DNA of 64,000 nucleotides from Asaia bogorensis (GCA_945897825.1 CAMDGX010000005.1:1-64000); one strand, 5' to 3'. Counted from the stretch's first letter, positions 55,977 through 64,000 are shown. Made by a program: numbers and translations. The notes: generated by a model not told the origin, from the sequence alone.

Positions 55977-57094
55977 GGACGCGCGACATCTTCGTCTCGG
56001 TGGTGATGCGGGTCCGCGACGCGGAGCTGTACATCGGCCCGGCGCTGGAACGGCTGTCCGGCGTGATGGAGGCGGCCTTCGCCTACTACGAGATCCTGGT
56101 GGTGGACGATGCCTCGATCGACGCCACGCGGGCGCGCATCGCCGAGGTGCAGGGGCGCGCGCGCAACATCCAGCTCTACACGCTGGCCCGCCGCAAGGGC
56201 GACAACATCGCGCTGACCGCCGGGCTGGACCATGCGATCGGCGACATGATCGTGACGCTGGACCCCTTGCTCGACCCGCCGGAGCTGATCCCGCAGATGG
56301 TGGAACGCGCGCTGCAGGGGGTGGACATCGTGTATGCGCTGCCGCGCGAGCGGCTGGCCAACCGGGGGCTGGCAAACATCGTGGTGCGCGGCTTCGTGGC
56401 GACGCTGTCGCGGCTGATCAAGGTCGATGCGCCGCAGGCGATGTCGAGCTACCGGCTGCTGAACCGCGGCGTGCTGAACTACATGCTGGAGGCGGTGGAC
56501 CGGCACCGCTCGCTGATGTTCCTGCCGGCGCTGTCCGGCTATCCGTATGCGACGATCGAGTATGACCGGCTGGCGGGCGCGGGCCAGGGCCGCGCCTCGA
56601 CGCGCGAGCGGGCGGCCAAGGCGGTGGACCTGCTGTTCTCGACCTCGGCGCGGCCGCTGCGGATCATCACGCTGATGTCGCTCGGGATCAGCGTGGTCAC
56701 CTTGCTGTACGCGCTGTATTCCGTGCTGATCTACGTGGTGCGCGATGACGTGGCGGCGGGCTGGACATCGCTGAGCCTGCAGATCTCAGGGCTGTTCTTC
56801 CTCGTGTGCATCATCCTGGCGGTGATGAGCGAATACATCCTGCAGATCCTGGAGGCGACGACGCACCACCCGCGCTACCACATCGCCGCCCAGCGCCACA
56901 GCACGACGATGGACTACGCGCGCACGCGCAATGTCATTGCCACGCACGCACAGGCAGGGCGGGCGATCCACGGCTCCGGCGATCGCGCGCCCGGCTCAGC
57001 GCACGATGCCGCCGCGGGCCAGGCGGTGCTGCAGCAGGCAATAGGCGATGGTGGCCAGATAGAGCGTGCCGGCCTGGATCAGGCGAAACTTTGA
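55973..57094 (+). CDS. GT2-family glycosyltransferase with two C-terminal TMs
   Basis: A polyprenyl-phosphate sugar transferase-like protein of 373 residues. The GT2 core has VVMRVRDAE, EILVVDDASIDAT (nucleotide DD), and LDPLLDPPEL in place of the usual DADLQDPPE. Two TM segments (about 232-256 and 266-288) follow, as in dolichol-phosphate-mannose-synthase-like transferases of group GtrB. The last 33 codons lie antisense to the next gene's end. The C-terminal tail after residue 300 is unlike the family and may be an extension. Confidence 0.88.
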   Translation: MRTRDIFVSVVMRVRDAELYIGPALERLSGVMEAAFAYYEILVVDDASIDATRARIAEVQGRARNIQLYTLARRKGDNIALTAGLDHAIGDMIVTLDPLLDPPELIPQMVERALQGVDIVYALPRERLANRGLANIVVRGFVATLSRLIKVDAPQAMSSYRLLNRGVLNYMLEAVDRHRSLMFLPALSGYPYATIEYDRLAGAGQGRASTRERAAKAVDLLFSTSARPLRIITLMSLGISVVTLLYALYSVLIYVVRDDVAAGWTSLSLQISGLFFLVCIILAVMSEYILQILEATTHHPRYHIAAQRHSTTMDYARTRNVIATHAQAGRAIHGSGDRAPGSAHDAAAGQAVLQQAIGDGGQIERAGLDQAKL

Positions 57095-57724
57095 CACGCC
57101 GCCGGCGCGCTCGATCCAGCTGTTTGGCACTACGGCGAAGCGGGCGCCGCCCAGCACCGCCTTGATCGACATCTCGATGGTGAGGTTGAACTGCGCGCCG
57201 ACCAGCGGCTGCATCCGTTCGATCACCTCGCGGCGGAAGCATTTGAAGCCGTTGGTGAAGTCCGTGTAGTCGCTGCCGACCAGCCAGGCGATCAGGCGGT
57301 TGCCGGCGCGGTTGAGCAGGCGCTTGGCGCGCGGATAGCCGACCACCTGGGTGCCCGGGGCGAAGCGCATGCCGAAGGCGCAGTCGTAGCCTTCCTCGAT
57401 CTTGCGGAAATAGGCCACGACATCGGAGGGCGCATCCGACCCGTCGGCCATCGCGACCACCACGGCGTCGCCGCGGAAATGCGCGAGGCCGTGGCGCACG
57501 GCGCAGCCATAGCCGTGCGGGCCGGGGTTGTTGACGTGGCGCAGATTCAGCAGCGCGCGCTCCAGGTCCAGCAGCACCGCCTCCGTGCCGTCGCGGCTTT
57601 TGTCGTTCACCACCAGGATCTCGTAGGCGATGGCGTTGCGGTCGAGCTCGACGGCGAGCGCGCGCACGGTGTCGGCGATCACAGCTTCCTCGTTGTAGGC
57701 GGGCATGACGACGGAGAGCATCAT
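56996..57724 (-). CDS. GT2-family glycosyltransferase (dolichol-P-mannose-synthase-like, no C-terminal TM pair)
   Basis: A 242-residue GT2 enzyme. The N-terminal MMLSVVMPAYNEEAVI, the DD-type VNDKSRDGTE, and MADGSDAPSD (DxD equivalent) are intact. C-terminal residues 215-232 are hydrophobic. The MM start at 57724 overlaps the TIM-barrel gene stop by 4 nt. Its 3' end overlaps the convergent GT gene by 99 bp. It is likely a polyprenyl-phosphate sugar transferase of the same pathway as the other GT. Confidence 0.88.
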   Translation of the reverse strand: MMLSVVMPAYNEEAVIADTVRALAVELDRNAIAYEILVVNDKSRDGTEAVLLDLERALLNLRHVNNPGPHGYGCAVRHGLAHFRGDAVVVAMADGSDAPSDVVAYFRKIEEGYDCAFGMRFAPGTQVVGYPRAKRLLNRAGNRLIAWLVGSDYTDFTNGFKCFRREVIERMQPLVGAQFNLTIEMSIKAVLGGARFAVVPNSWIERAGGVSKFRLIQAGTLYLATIAYCLLQHRLARGGIVR

Positions 57725-58530
57725 GCGTAGCAGGCCCGCACATGGGATGCCGCCCGGCGGATGGTGTCCAGCGGCGTGTCGGTGCGGCGCATCTCGATCG
57801 ACACCCAGCCGGTGTAGCCGCCGGCGCGCAGGGCGGCGGCGACCGCCGGGTGGGCGATGTCGCTGGCATCGTCGACGGGGGCGAGCATTGGCGCGCTGAC
57901 GTGGAAGTGGCCGAGGCGGGCGGCGCAGGCGGCGGCGGCTTCAACGGGATCGTCGCCGGCGAGGGCGGTGCAGGCCGTGTCGAGATGCAGCACCACGCCG
58001 GGATGGTCGACGCGGGCGACCAACTCGGCCGCCTCGGTCCAGCGCAGCAGGAAGTCGCCGCCGTACTGGGGCGGATTGGCCTCGATGCCGAGTGCCGTGC
58101 CTTCGTTGCGGCAGGCTTCGGCCAGGGCGCGGAACAGCGGAACGGCCTGGTCCATTGCCTGCTCCGGCGCGAGGTCGCCGCGCAGGCGGTTGCGGGGAGA
58201 GCCGAACACCATCACGCCCGCGCCCAGCGCGCCAGCCAAGGCGGCGACGCGGGCGATATGGGAAACCAGCGCGTCGCGGCTAGCGGCATCGCCGAACACA
58301 TGCAAGTCGGGGCGGGCGAACAGGATCGATTGCAGCGCGGGGATGGCGAAGCCCTGCCCCGCCAATGCATCGCGCAATGCGAGCGCGGCGGCCGGTGTCG
58401 CACCGTCCCAGTTCGGCCAGACCATGGTGGGGGCGATCTCGATGCCGGTGACGCCGAGTTCGGGCAGGGCGGCGAGGATCGCATCCTGCTCATCCGCCGC
58501 CCAGGCGATGTTCGAGACGGCGAGCCTCAT
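57721..58530 (-). CDS. sugar phosphate isomerase/epimerase (TIM-barrel, xylose isomerase-like)
   Basis: A 269-residue protein of the AP endonuclease family 2/sugar isomerase fold. Metal ligands are expected in GIEANPPQYGG (Glu), in VVLHLDTACTAL (Asp) and in GHFHVSAPM (His). It starts MRLAVSNIAWAADEQD. The stop overlaps the next GT2 start, and its own start overlaps the epimerase gene's stop, so three genes are packed with 4-nt overlaps. It could act on a keto sugar. Confidence 0.87.
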   Translation of the reverse strand: MRLAVSNIAWAADEQDAILAALPELGVTGIEIAPTMVWPNWDGATPAAALALRDALAGQGFAIPALQSILFARPDLHVFGDAASRDALVSHIARVAALAGALGAGVMVFGSPRNRLRGDLAPEQAMDQAVPLFRALAEACRNEGTALGIEANPPQYGGDFLLRWTEAAELVARVDHPGVVLHLDTACTALAGDDPVEAAAACAARLGHFHVSAPMLAPVDDASDIAHPAVAAALRAGGYTGWVSIEMRRTDTPLDTIRRAASHVRACYA

Positions 58531-59294
58531 GCCGGTCGCTCGGCGGCGATGAACGCGGCGAGGCGGCGGAAGACGTCTTCGGCGTTCTGGATGTAGCCGC
58601 CGCTGCCGCCGAACACCGCGGCGTGGCGGGTGCGGAAATCGTAGGAGGGGCTACCGGCGGTCGGCGGGGTGCCGACCTTCGCGCCCGGGAAGAAACGCGC
58701 CACGATGTCGGCCGTCAGCACCGGCGCGGGCACGAGGTGGACCAGCGACAAGCCGGCCTCCTGGGCGCGGACGATGTCGGCCCAGAGGGCGGTGAGGTCG
58801 TAGAACTGGAAGCGTGCGGCCGGGTCGATCTTGTCGACCTGGTTGTCGTGCAGCAGGTCGTAGAGGATGTTCTTGCGCAGGTCCGGGCCGAACAAGCCGG
58901 GCAGGCGCACCGTCAGCATGCCGGGGTAGCGGGCGCGCAATTCCTGTTCCAGCCAGAGGCGATGCTCGCCGTAGGGATGGGTGCGATGGGCGGCGCAATC
59001 GAAGCCTTCGTCGGCGCCCGGCACCTGCGGCACCACGTCGATGGTCGAGATCAGCACCACGCGGCTTGCAGTCACGCCGCGCATCGCGTCGAGCGCGCGC
59101 TGGATGCCGGCGCGGTCCTCGACCGGGTTCTGGTTGGCCCACCATTTCTTGGCCTGGGCGCCGGAGAACACCAGCGTGCCGAAGTCGCGCCCGGCGATGG
59201 TCTCGATGTTGGAGGTGTTGAAGCAGGCCTCGAAACGGTGCTGGCGCAGCAGGTTGCCGCCGACGAAGCCGGTGTGGCCGATCAGTGCGTCCAT
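58527..59294 (-). CDS. atypical SDR/NAD-dependent epimerase-like protein
   Basis: A 255-residue Rossmann protein of the extended SDR group. The glycine motif is GHTGFVGGNLL at residues 6-16. A typical YxxxK active site is seen only as HPYGEHRLW, with His rather than Lys, so a classic epimerase activity is uncertain. The ATG at 59294 lies before repeat copy 7. It is coupled by overlapping codons with the TIM-barrel gene, indicating the same pathway. Confidence 0.78.
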   Translation of the reverse strand: MDALIGHTGFVGGNLLRQHRFEACFNTSNIETIAGRDFGTLVFSGAQAKKWWANQNPVEDRAGIQRALDAMRGVTASRVVLISTIDVVPQVPGADEGFDCAAHRTHPYGEHRLWLEQELRARYPGMLTVRLPGLFGPDLRKNILYDLLHDNQVDKIDPAARFQFYDLTALWADIVRAQEAGLSLVHLVPAPVLTADIVARFFPGAKVGTPPTAGSPSYDFRTRHAAVFGGSGGYIQNAEDVFRRLAAFIAAERPA

Positions 59295-59326
59295 ACGGGG
59301 TGCCCTTGAGAGGAAGCAAGGAAGGC

Positions 59327-59432
59327 CTTCTTTTTCTGTAGAAAAGGAAGCAAAAAGACTTTCATCCATTGGGAGGCGACGCGCGGGCGCCATGGATGAA
59401 AAGTTTTTTGGTTCTTTTTTTCAAAAAAGAAC
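59327..59432 (-). repeat. palindromic intergenic element, copy 7
   Basis: Hairpin B (59327-59350) is imperfect here, with two mismatches, and hairpin A (59411-59432) is intact. The inner arms (CATCCATTGGGAGGCG and CGCCATGGATG) are short, so this copy is the most decayed and the shortest at 106 bp. Hairpin A ends 4 nt from the stop of the GMC gene. Confidence 0.87.
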
Positions 59433-59436
59433 ATGC

Positions 59437-61032
59437 TTACGTCAACTCCTGCTGCAGCCGCTCGCCCAGCCGCAGCGCCAGGGCCACGATGGTCAGCGTC
59501 GGGTTGGCGAAGCCGGCGCCTGGGAAAACCGAGCTGCTGGCGATGTATAGATTGGCCACGCCGTGGACGCGACATTGCGCATCGACCACGCCCATGCGCG
59601 GCGAGTCCGCCATGCGGGTGGTGCCCATGTGGTGGCGGCTGCCCTGGAGGTCGCCGGGCCAGGAATCGGCGTCGCCCAGCGTGTTGCCGCGCAGCCGTCC
59701 GATGCCCAGGCGGCCCATTTCCAGGCCGACCAGTTCGACCGCGCGGCGGATGGTGCGCTTCTCCGGCACGCCTGGCCGCCAGTCGAGCGCGATGCGGTTC
59801 TGGCCGAGCGTGTCGCGCGCGCGGGTGAGGGTGACGCGGCTGTCGGGGTTGGGCATCTGCTCGACGTTGATGTCCAGGTGCGCGCCAACGATGGGGGCGT
59901 CCTGCGGTTCCGGCGTGCCGAACGGGCTTTTGCGGGTGCGGAAGATCGTTTTGTAGGAGGAGTCGATCACCGCGTCGTAGTCGTAGAAGGCGCGGCCGAG
60001 ATTGCCGAAGAACTGGCGCGGCCAGCGCAGGGCGGCGATGTCGCTGCCGATCGACTTCAGTGCCGACACCCCCTCCACGACGCGGCGCGACGGGCGGAGC
60101 AGCACGCGGAATCCGCCGATACCCGGCTCGGCCACGGCCGGGGCGAGGGTTGCCAGCACGGTGACGCCGTGGGCCACCAGCTCGTCGAGATACAGGCGCA
60201 GGTCGTGGTCATGGCGGCTGAAGCCGACAAAGCCATAATGCGCGAGCCACGGGTGGTCCATGAAGTAGCGGCCGAGCAGGTCATAGGTGTTGCCGAGCCC
60301 CGCCGGCTGCGCGCGGTTGGACAGCAGCAGCAGGCGCGTGGTTTCCAGCCCGCCGGCGGCGAGCACGAACAGCTTCGCCTTCACGCTGAACTCGCTGCCG
60401 CCCAGGCTGCGGGCGCGCAGGCCGGTCACGCGGCTGGCGGTGTCGTCGGTCTGGACCTCCAGCACGTTGGCGTTCAGCCAGACATCGATGCTGCGGGAGG
60501 CCGCGAAATCCGCTTCGTGCTCGGCGCCGAGGCGAACGGGGCGAACCTGGAACAGCGCGGTGCGCAGGCGCTTGGGGTCGAGCGCGAGCGTGGGGGCGCC
60601 GGCGGCGGCGGCCCAGGGCGCCAGCGTGTCGTAGTCGCTGGGGCCGAGGCCGAGGGCGGTGTGCGCGGCTTCATACCAGGGCTCGAGCACCTCCAGCCCG
60701 AACGGCCAGCGCCGCGGGTCGGCGGGGTCGGGCGGGCGGAAATCGTGCGCTTCCAGCTTGCGGCACCAGCCGGCCCAGTGGTTGGTGGTGCCGCCGAAAT
60801 AGCGCAGGCGCGAAGCGTCGAGGTCGAGCTGGGACACGCCGCGCAATTCGCCCTGGTAGAGCGCCTGGGTCGGCTCCTCCAGCTCCATGCCGCCGGATTC
60901 CAGCAGCAGCACGCGAAACCCCCGATCGCGCAGGCTGTGCGCAAGCATGATGCCCGCGGCCCCGGCGCCGACGATGCAGATCTCGGCCTCCAGCACCGAG
61001 CCGGCCGGAAGGTGGCGCGCGTCGTGGAACAT
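59437..61032 (-). CDS. GMC-family FAD oxidoreductase
   Basis: A flavoprotein oxidoreductase of 531 residues. The N-terminal FAD motif is CIVGAGAAGIMLAHSL with an acidic LESGG strand end. TNHWAGWCRKLE follows in the GMC fold. The C-terminal histidine-asparagine region reads SRHHMGTTRMADSPRMG and FPGAGFANPTLTIVALALRL. It has no Tat or Sec signal, so it is cytoplasmic, unlike membrane-bound glucose 3-dehydrogenases. In the cluster it could oxidise a sugar or glycoside hydroxyl, feeding the isomerase. Confidence 0.88.
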   Translation of the reverse strand: MFHDARHLPAGSVLEAEICIVGAGAAGIMLAHSLRDRGFRVLLLESGGMELEEPTQALYQGELRGVSQLDLDASRLRYFGGTTNHWAGWCRKLEAHDFRPPDPADPRRWPFGLEVLEPWYEAAHTALGLGPSDYDTLAPWAAAAGAPTLALDPKRLRTALFQVRPVRLGAEHEADFAASRSIDVWLNANVLEVQTDDTASRVTGLRARSLGGSEFSVKAKLFVLAAGGLETTRLLLLSNRAQPAGLGNTYDLLGRYFMDHPWLAHYGFVGFSRHDHDLRLYLDELVAHGVTVLATLAPAVAEPGIGGFRVLLRPSRRVVEGVSALKSIGSDIAALRWPRQFFGNLGRAFYDYDAVIDSSYKTIFRTRKSPFGTPEPQDAPIVGAHLDINVEQMPNPDSRVTLTRARDTLGQNRIALDWRPGVPEKRTIRRAVELVGLEMGRLGIGRLRGNTLGDADSWPGDLQGSRHHMGTTRMADSPRMGVVDAQCRVHGVANLYIASSSVFPGAGFANPTLTIVALALRLGERLQQELT

Positions 61033-61167
61033 GGAGCGAAACTAGCGCATGCCACCTGCGCGCGAAACCATGCGGCGAACGACTTGTCCGGCTTGCACGC
61101 CGCGCCGGGCGGTGGTTCGCTGACGCCAGCGGGCGCCGCAGGGCGCACACGACGGGAGGAGAACACG

Positions 61168-62358
61168 ATGCAGGCTCTCGAGGATTTCCGGGCGCAGACC
61201 CGGGCGTGGCTGGAGGCGAACTGCCCGCCATCGATGCGCACGCCGATGCCGGCCGAGGAGGCGGTCAACGGCGGCAAGAACGCGACATTCGCCAATCCGG
61301 ATTCTAAGATCTGGTTCGAGCGCATGCGCGACCGCGGTTGGACAGCGCCGACCTGGCCCAAGGCCTATGGCGGCGGCGGGCTCTCCAAGGACGAGGGCAT
61401 GATCCTCGAGGAGGAGATGAAGTCGCTCGGCTGCCGCGCGCCGCTCGTTGGCATGGGGCTGTCGATGCTCGGCCCGGTGCTGCTGGAATACGGCACCGAG
61501 GAGCAGAAGCAGGAGCACCTGACCAAGATCATCCGCGGCGAGATCCGCTGGTGCCAGGGCTATTCGGAGCCGGGCGCGGGCAGCGACCTCGCCGGGCTGC
61601 AGACGCGCGCGGTGCTGCAGGGCGACCACTTCCTGGTCAACGGCCACAAGATCTGGACCAGCAACGCGCATTACGCCGACTGGATCTTCTGCCTGGTCCG
61701 CACCGACCCCACGGTGAAGAAGCATGACGGCATCAGCTTCCTGCTGATCGACATGGCCGACCCCGGCGTGCGGCCGCGGCCGATCCGGCTGATCTCGGGC
61801 TATTCGGTGTTCTGCGAGACGTTCCTGGAGAACGTGCAGGTGCCGAAGGAGAACCTGCTGGGCGAGCTGAACAAGGGCTGGACCATCGCCAAGCGCCTGC
61901 TGGAGCACGAGCGCAAGTCGATCGGCGGCATCGGCGAGCGCGGCGCGAAAAGCCGGGAGAAGCCGATCCCCGACATGGCCAAGCAGCATGTTGGCGAAGT
62001 GGACGGGCGCATCGCCGACGGGTCGCTGCGCGAGCGCATCGCCAGCCATGCGATGAGCGCGCATGCCTTCTCGCTGACCCGCAGGCGTGCGGCGGAGGAG
62101 GCGGAGAGCGGCGCGCCGCCGGGGCCGCTCTCGGCGATGTTCAAGTATTACGCCACCGAGCTGAACAAGCTGCGCTACGAGACCATCCTGCAGGCCGGCG
62201 GCACCCAGCAGCTGGGTTGGGAGGGCGACGATTTCTCCGACGACGAGATCCGCCTGGGCCGCGAATGGCTGCGCAGCAAGGCCAACACCATCGAGGGCGG
62301 CACCAGCGAGGTGCAGCTGAACATCATCGCCAAGCGTGTGCTTGGCCTGCCGGATTGA
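61168..62358 (+). CDS. acyl-CoA dehydrogenase, copy 1
   Basis: An FAD-dependent acyl-CoA dehydrogenase of 396 residues. FAD-binding RWCQGYSEPGAGSDLAGLQ and KIWTSNAHYADWIF are present, and the C-terminal NTIEGGTSEVQLNIIAKRVL supplies a Glu-rich FAD/active-site region. The ATG at 61168 follows GGGAGGAG. Divergent from the GMC gene; only 10 nt precede the second acyl-CoA dehydrogenase, so they are probably a heteromeric pair as in steroid side-chain or fatty-acid pathways. Confidence 0.93.
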   Translation: MQALEDFRAQTRAWLEANCPPSMRTPMPAEEAVNGGKNATFANPDSKIWFERMRDRGWTAPTWPKAYGGGGLSKDEGMILEEEMKSLGCRAPLVGMGLSMLGPVLLEYGTEEQKQEHLTKIIRGEIRWCQGYSEPGAGSDLAGLQTRAVLQGDHFLVNGHKIWTSNAHYADWIFCLVRTDPTVKKHDGISFLLIDMADPGVRPRPIRLISGYSVFCETFLENVQVPKENLLGELNKGWTIAKRLLEHERKSIGGIGERGAKSREKPIPDMAKQHVGEVDGRIADGSLRERIASHAMSAHAFSLTRRRAAEEAESGAPPGPLSAMFKYYATELNKLRYETILQAGGTQQLGWEGDDFSDDEIRLGREWLRSKANTIEGGTSEVQLNIIAKRVLGLPD

Positions 62359-62368
62359 GGCGCGACCG

Positions 62369-63508
62369 ATGCCGATGATCATTTCGTCCGATGCGCGGAT
62401 GGTGCGCGAGACCGCGCATGACTATTTCCGCGAGAAATCCCCGATCCTGGCGCTGCGCAAGCTGCGCGACAGCCAGGACCCCGACGGCTTCGACCGCGCG
62501 CTGTGGCGGGAGATGGCCGAGCTCGGCTGGGCCGGATTCGTGGTGCCGGAGGAGCATGGCGGCTCCGGGTTCGGCCATGTCGGCCTGGGCCAGGTGATGG
62601 AGGCGGCCGGGCGCACGCTGGCCGCCACGCCATTGCTGGGAACTGCGCTGGTCGGCGCCGTGGCACTCGACAAGGGCGGCAGCGACGAACAGAAATCGAC
62701 GTATTTCCCGGGGCTTGTCGCCGGCGAGGCGATCTTCGCGTTGGCGCTGGAGGAGCATCCGCACCACAACCCGTACTGGATCGCCACGACGGCCAAGAAG
62801 GACGGTTCGGGCTGGGTGCTGAACGGCGCCAAGCAGTTCGTGCTGGACGGGCATGTCGCCGATACGCTGATCGTGGTGGCGCGCACATCGGGGGCAGAGG
62901 GAGGCCGCAACGGGCTCACGCTGTTCCTGGTGCCGGGCAATGCCGCCGGCGTATCCCGCCGCCGCTCGATCATGGTCGATAGCCGCAACGCAGCGCGCAT
63001 CCGCTTCGAGAACGTGACGGTCGGTGCGGACGCGGTGCTGGGCCCGGTCGATGGCGGCGCGGACCTGCTGGACACCATCCTGGACGCCGCCCGCGCCGGA
63101 CTTTCCGCCGAGATGCTGGGCAGTTCGGCCGAAGCGTTCGAGCGCACGGTGCAATACCTGAAGGACCGCAAGCAGTTCGGCGTGCCGATCGGCAGCTTCC
63201 AGGCGCTGAAGCACCGCGCGGCGCACATGTATTGCGAGGTGGAGGCCACGCGCTCGGCCGTCACCGCCGCGCTGGATGCGCTGGACAACAACGCCAACGA
63301 CGCCAGCCTGTTGGTCAGCCTCGCCAAGAGCAAGGCCAACCAGACCGCGCGGCTGACCGGCGACGAGGGCATCCAGATGCATGGCGGCATCGGCATGACC
63401 GACGAGCACGAGATCGGCTTCTTCCTCAAGCGCGCCCGCGTGGCCGAGGCAACGTTCGGCGACGCGGCGTTCCACCGCGACCGCTACGCCGCCCTTTCCG
63501 GCTACTGA
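62369..63508 (+). CDS. acyl-CoA dehydrogenase, copy 2
   Basis: A 379-residue acyl-CoA dehydrogenase-like protein. FAD segments FVVPEEHGGSGFGHVGLGQV and YLKDRKQFGVPIGSFQALKH are present. The C-terminal HGGIGMTDEHEIGFFLKRA is family-typical but the catalytic Glu position of copy 1 is not reproduced in the same context. It may be a non-catalytic or differently acting partner in an alpha2beta2 complex. ATG at 62369; 10 nt after copy 1. Confidence 0.88.
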   Translation: MPMIISSDARMVRETAHDYFREKSPILALRKLRDSQDPDGFDRALWREMAELGWAGFVVPEEHGGSGFGHVGLGQVMEAAGRTLAATPLLGTALVGAVALDKGGSDEQKSTYFPGLVAGEAIFALALEEHPHHNPYWIATTAKKDGSGWVLNGAKQFVLDGHVADTLIVVARTSGAEGGRNGLTLFLVPGNAAGVSRRRSIMVDSRNAARIRFENVTVGADAVLGPVDGGADLLDTILDAARAGLSAEMLGSSAEAFERTVQYLKDRKQFGVPIGSFQALKHRAAHMYCEVEATRSAVTAALDALDNNANDASLLVSLAKSKANQTARLTGDEGIQMHGGIGMTDEHEIGFFLKRARVAEATFGDAAFHRDRYAALSGY

Positions 63509-63521
63509 ACAGGAGGCCGGG

Positions 63522-64000
63522 ATGCGCAACGCCAATCGCCGCATCGTGTTGCGCGCCCGGCCCGAGGGCATCGCCGGGCCAGAGCATTTCGCCGAGGAGA
63601 CGGTCGCCGTGCGCGCGCCCGGCCCCGGCGAGGTGTTGCTGGAGACGCTGTTTGTGTCGGTCGATCCGGCGATGCGCGTCTGGATCAGCGAAAACCCGGG
63701 CTACGTGACGCGCATCGAGCCCGGCGAGACGATGCGGTCCAGCGGCATCGCGCGCGTGCTGGAGAGCAAGGTGCCCGAGCTGTCGCCCGGCGACCTCGTG
63801 CACGCGCGCACCGGCTGGCAAAGCCACCCGACCCTGGAGGCCGAGGCGGTGGAGAAGCTGCCCGGCAATGTCTCGCCCACCGACTGGCTCGGCGTGCTCG
63901 GCACCACCGGCCTGACCGCCTATTTCGGCATGCGCGACGTGGGCGCGGTGAGGCCGGGCGAGACCGTACTGGTCTCGGGTGCGGCCGGCGGCGTCGGCCA
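63522..64000 (+). CDS. CurA-type NADP-dependent oxidoreductase, N-terminal part
   Basis: A medium-chain, zinc-free reductase-like protein (MDR of the CurA/prostaglandin reductase group), cut by the window end after about 159 residues. ATG at 63522 follows AGGAGG, 13 nt after the dehydrogenase stop. VDPAMRVWISENPGYV matches the CurA/leukotriene B4-dehydrogenase family and GTTGLTAYFGMRDVG precedes the nucleotide-binding GAAGGVG. It is likely co-transcribed with the acyl-CoA dehydrogenases. Confidence 0.9.
   Translation, partial: MRNANRRIVLRARPEGIAGPEHFAEETVAVRAPGPGEVLLETLFVSVDPAMRVWISENPGYVTRIEPGETMRSSGIARVLESKVPELSPGDLVHARTGWQSHPTLEAEAVEKLPGNVSPTDWLGVLGTTGLTAYFGMRDVGAVRPGETVLVSGAAGGVG

Noticed and set aside
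29199-59432. Short proteins starting with KKNQKTF- or EKEAKRL-like peptides in the repeat copies
   Set aside because: These frames are read-throughs of the palindromic element on either strand and repeat identical peptides at each copy; they show no start context or homology.

Overview
The window looks like chromosomal DNA of a high-GC alphaproteobacterium, most likely Rhodospirillales/Acetobacteraceae. This is inferred from the complex I gene order, the clpP-clpX-lon-hup run beside tig, the ycjX-ycjF pair, the PEP-CTERM proteins and the very GC-rich coding sequence. No rRNA is present to fix the genus.

From 1 to 26 kb the DNA is mostly housekeeping, almost all on the minus strand. It holds nuoA-B-C-D-E-F and the start of nuoG; tRNA-Asp(GTC) and tRNA-Val(TAC); HU; Lon; ClpX; ClpP; trigger factor with tRNA-Leu(TAG) upstream; ycjX-ycjF; a polyprenyl diphosphate synthase; a DUF2007 protein overlapping a TrmN6-like methyltransferase; SCO1; and the two class I ribonucleotide reductase subunits. 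nrdB and nrdA lie about 4.5 kb apart, with a chemoreceptor-PilZ fusion, a LuxR regulator and a PEP-CTERM protein between them.

From 26 to 53 kb there is a patchwork of accessory catabolic genes: an M20 hydrolase, an orphan ABC binding protein, an Fe/2OG oxygenase, an MFS transporter, a DapA-family aldolase, two tandem SDRs, methyltransferase, CBS and lipoprotein genes, a 2-hydroxyacid dehydrogenase, DUF1028, an AtzG-like protein with an amidase, a second PEP-CTERM protein preceded by a sigma-54-like promoter, a class V aminotransferase, TauD, a cyclase, a PPC-domain protein, a Zn-alcohol dehydrogenase, an enoyl-CoA hydratase, an alpha/beta hydrolase, a CaiB transferase, an FAH hydrolase and a carboxyltransferase.

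From 53 to 61 kb two convergent gene runs form a probable saccharide or glycolipid cluster. The plus run has a polytopic membrane protein, an FAD oxidoreductase and a GT2. The minus run has a GMC oxidoreductase, a nucleotide-sugar-epimerase-like protein, a TIM-barrel isomerase and a second GT2. The window ends with two acyl-CoA dehydrogenases and the start of a CurA-type reductase.

Two global patterns stand out. First, a palindromic element of about 106-141 bp occurs seven times between 29.2 and 59.4 kb and nowhere else in the window. Six copies start 3-13 nt after a stop codon. It looks like a mobile or amplified bidirectional terminator. Second, the plus strand is C-rich before about 38.4 kb and G-rich after it, whatever the gene strand. 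The switch falls at one of these elements and suggests either a replication-origin-type polarity change or an inversion boundary.
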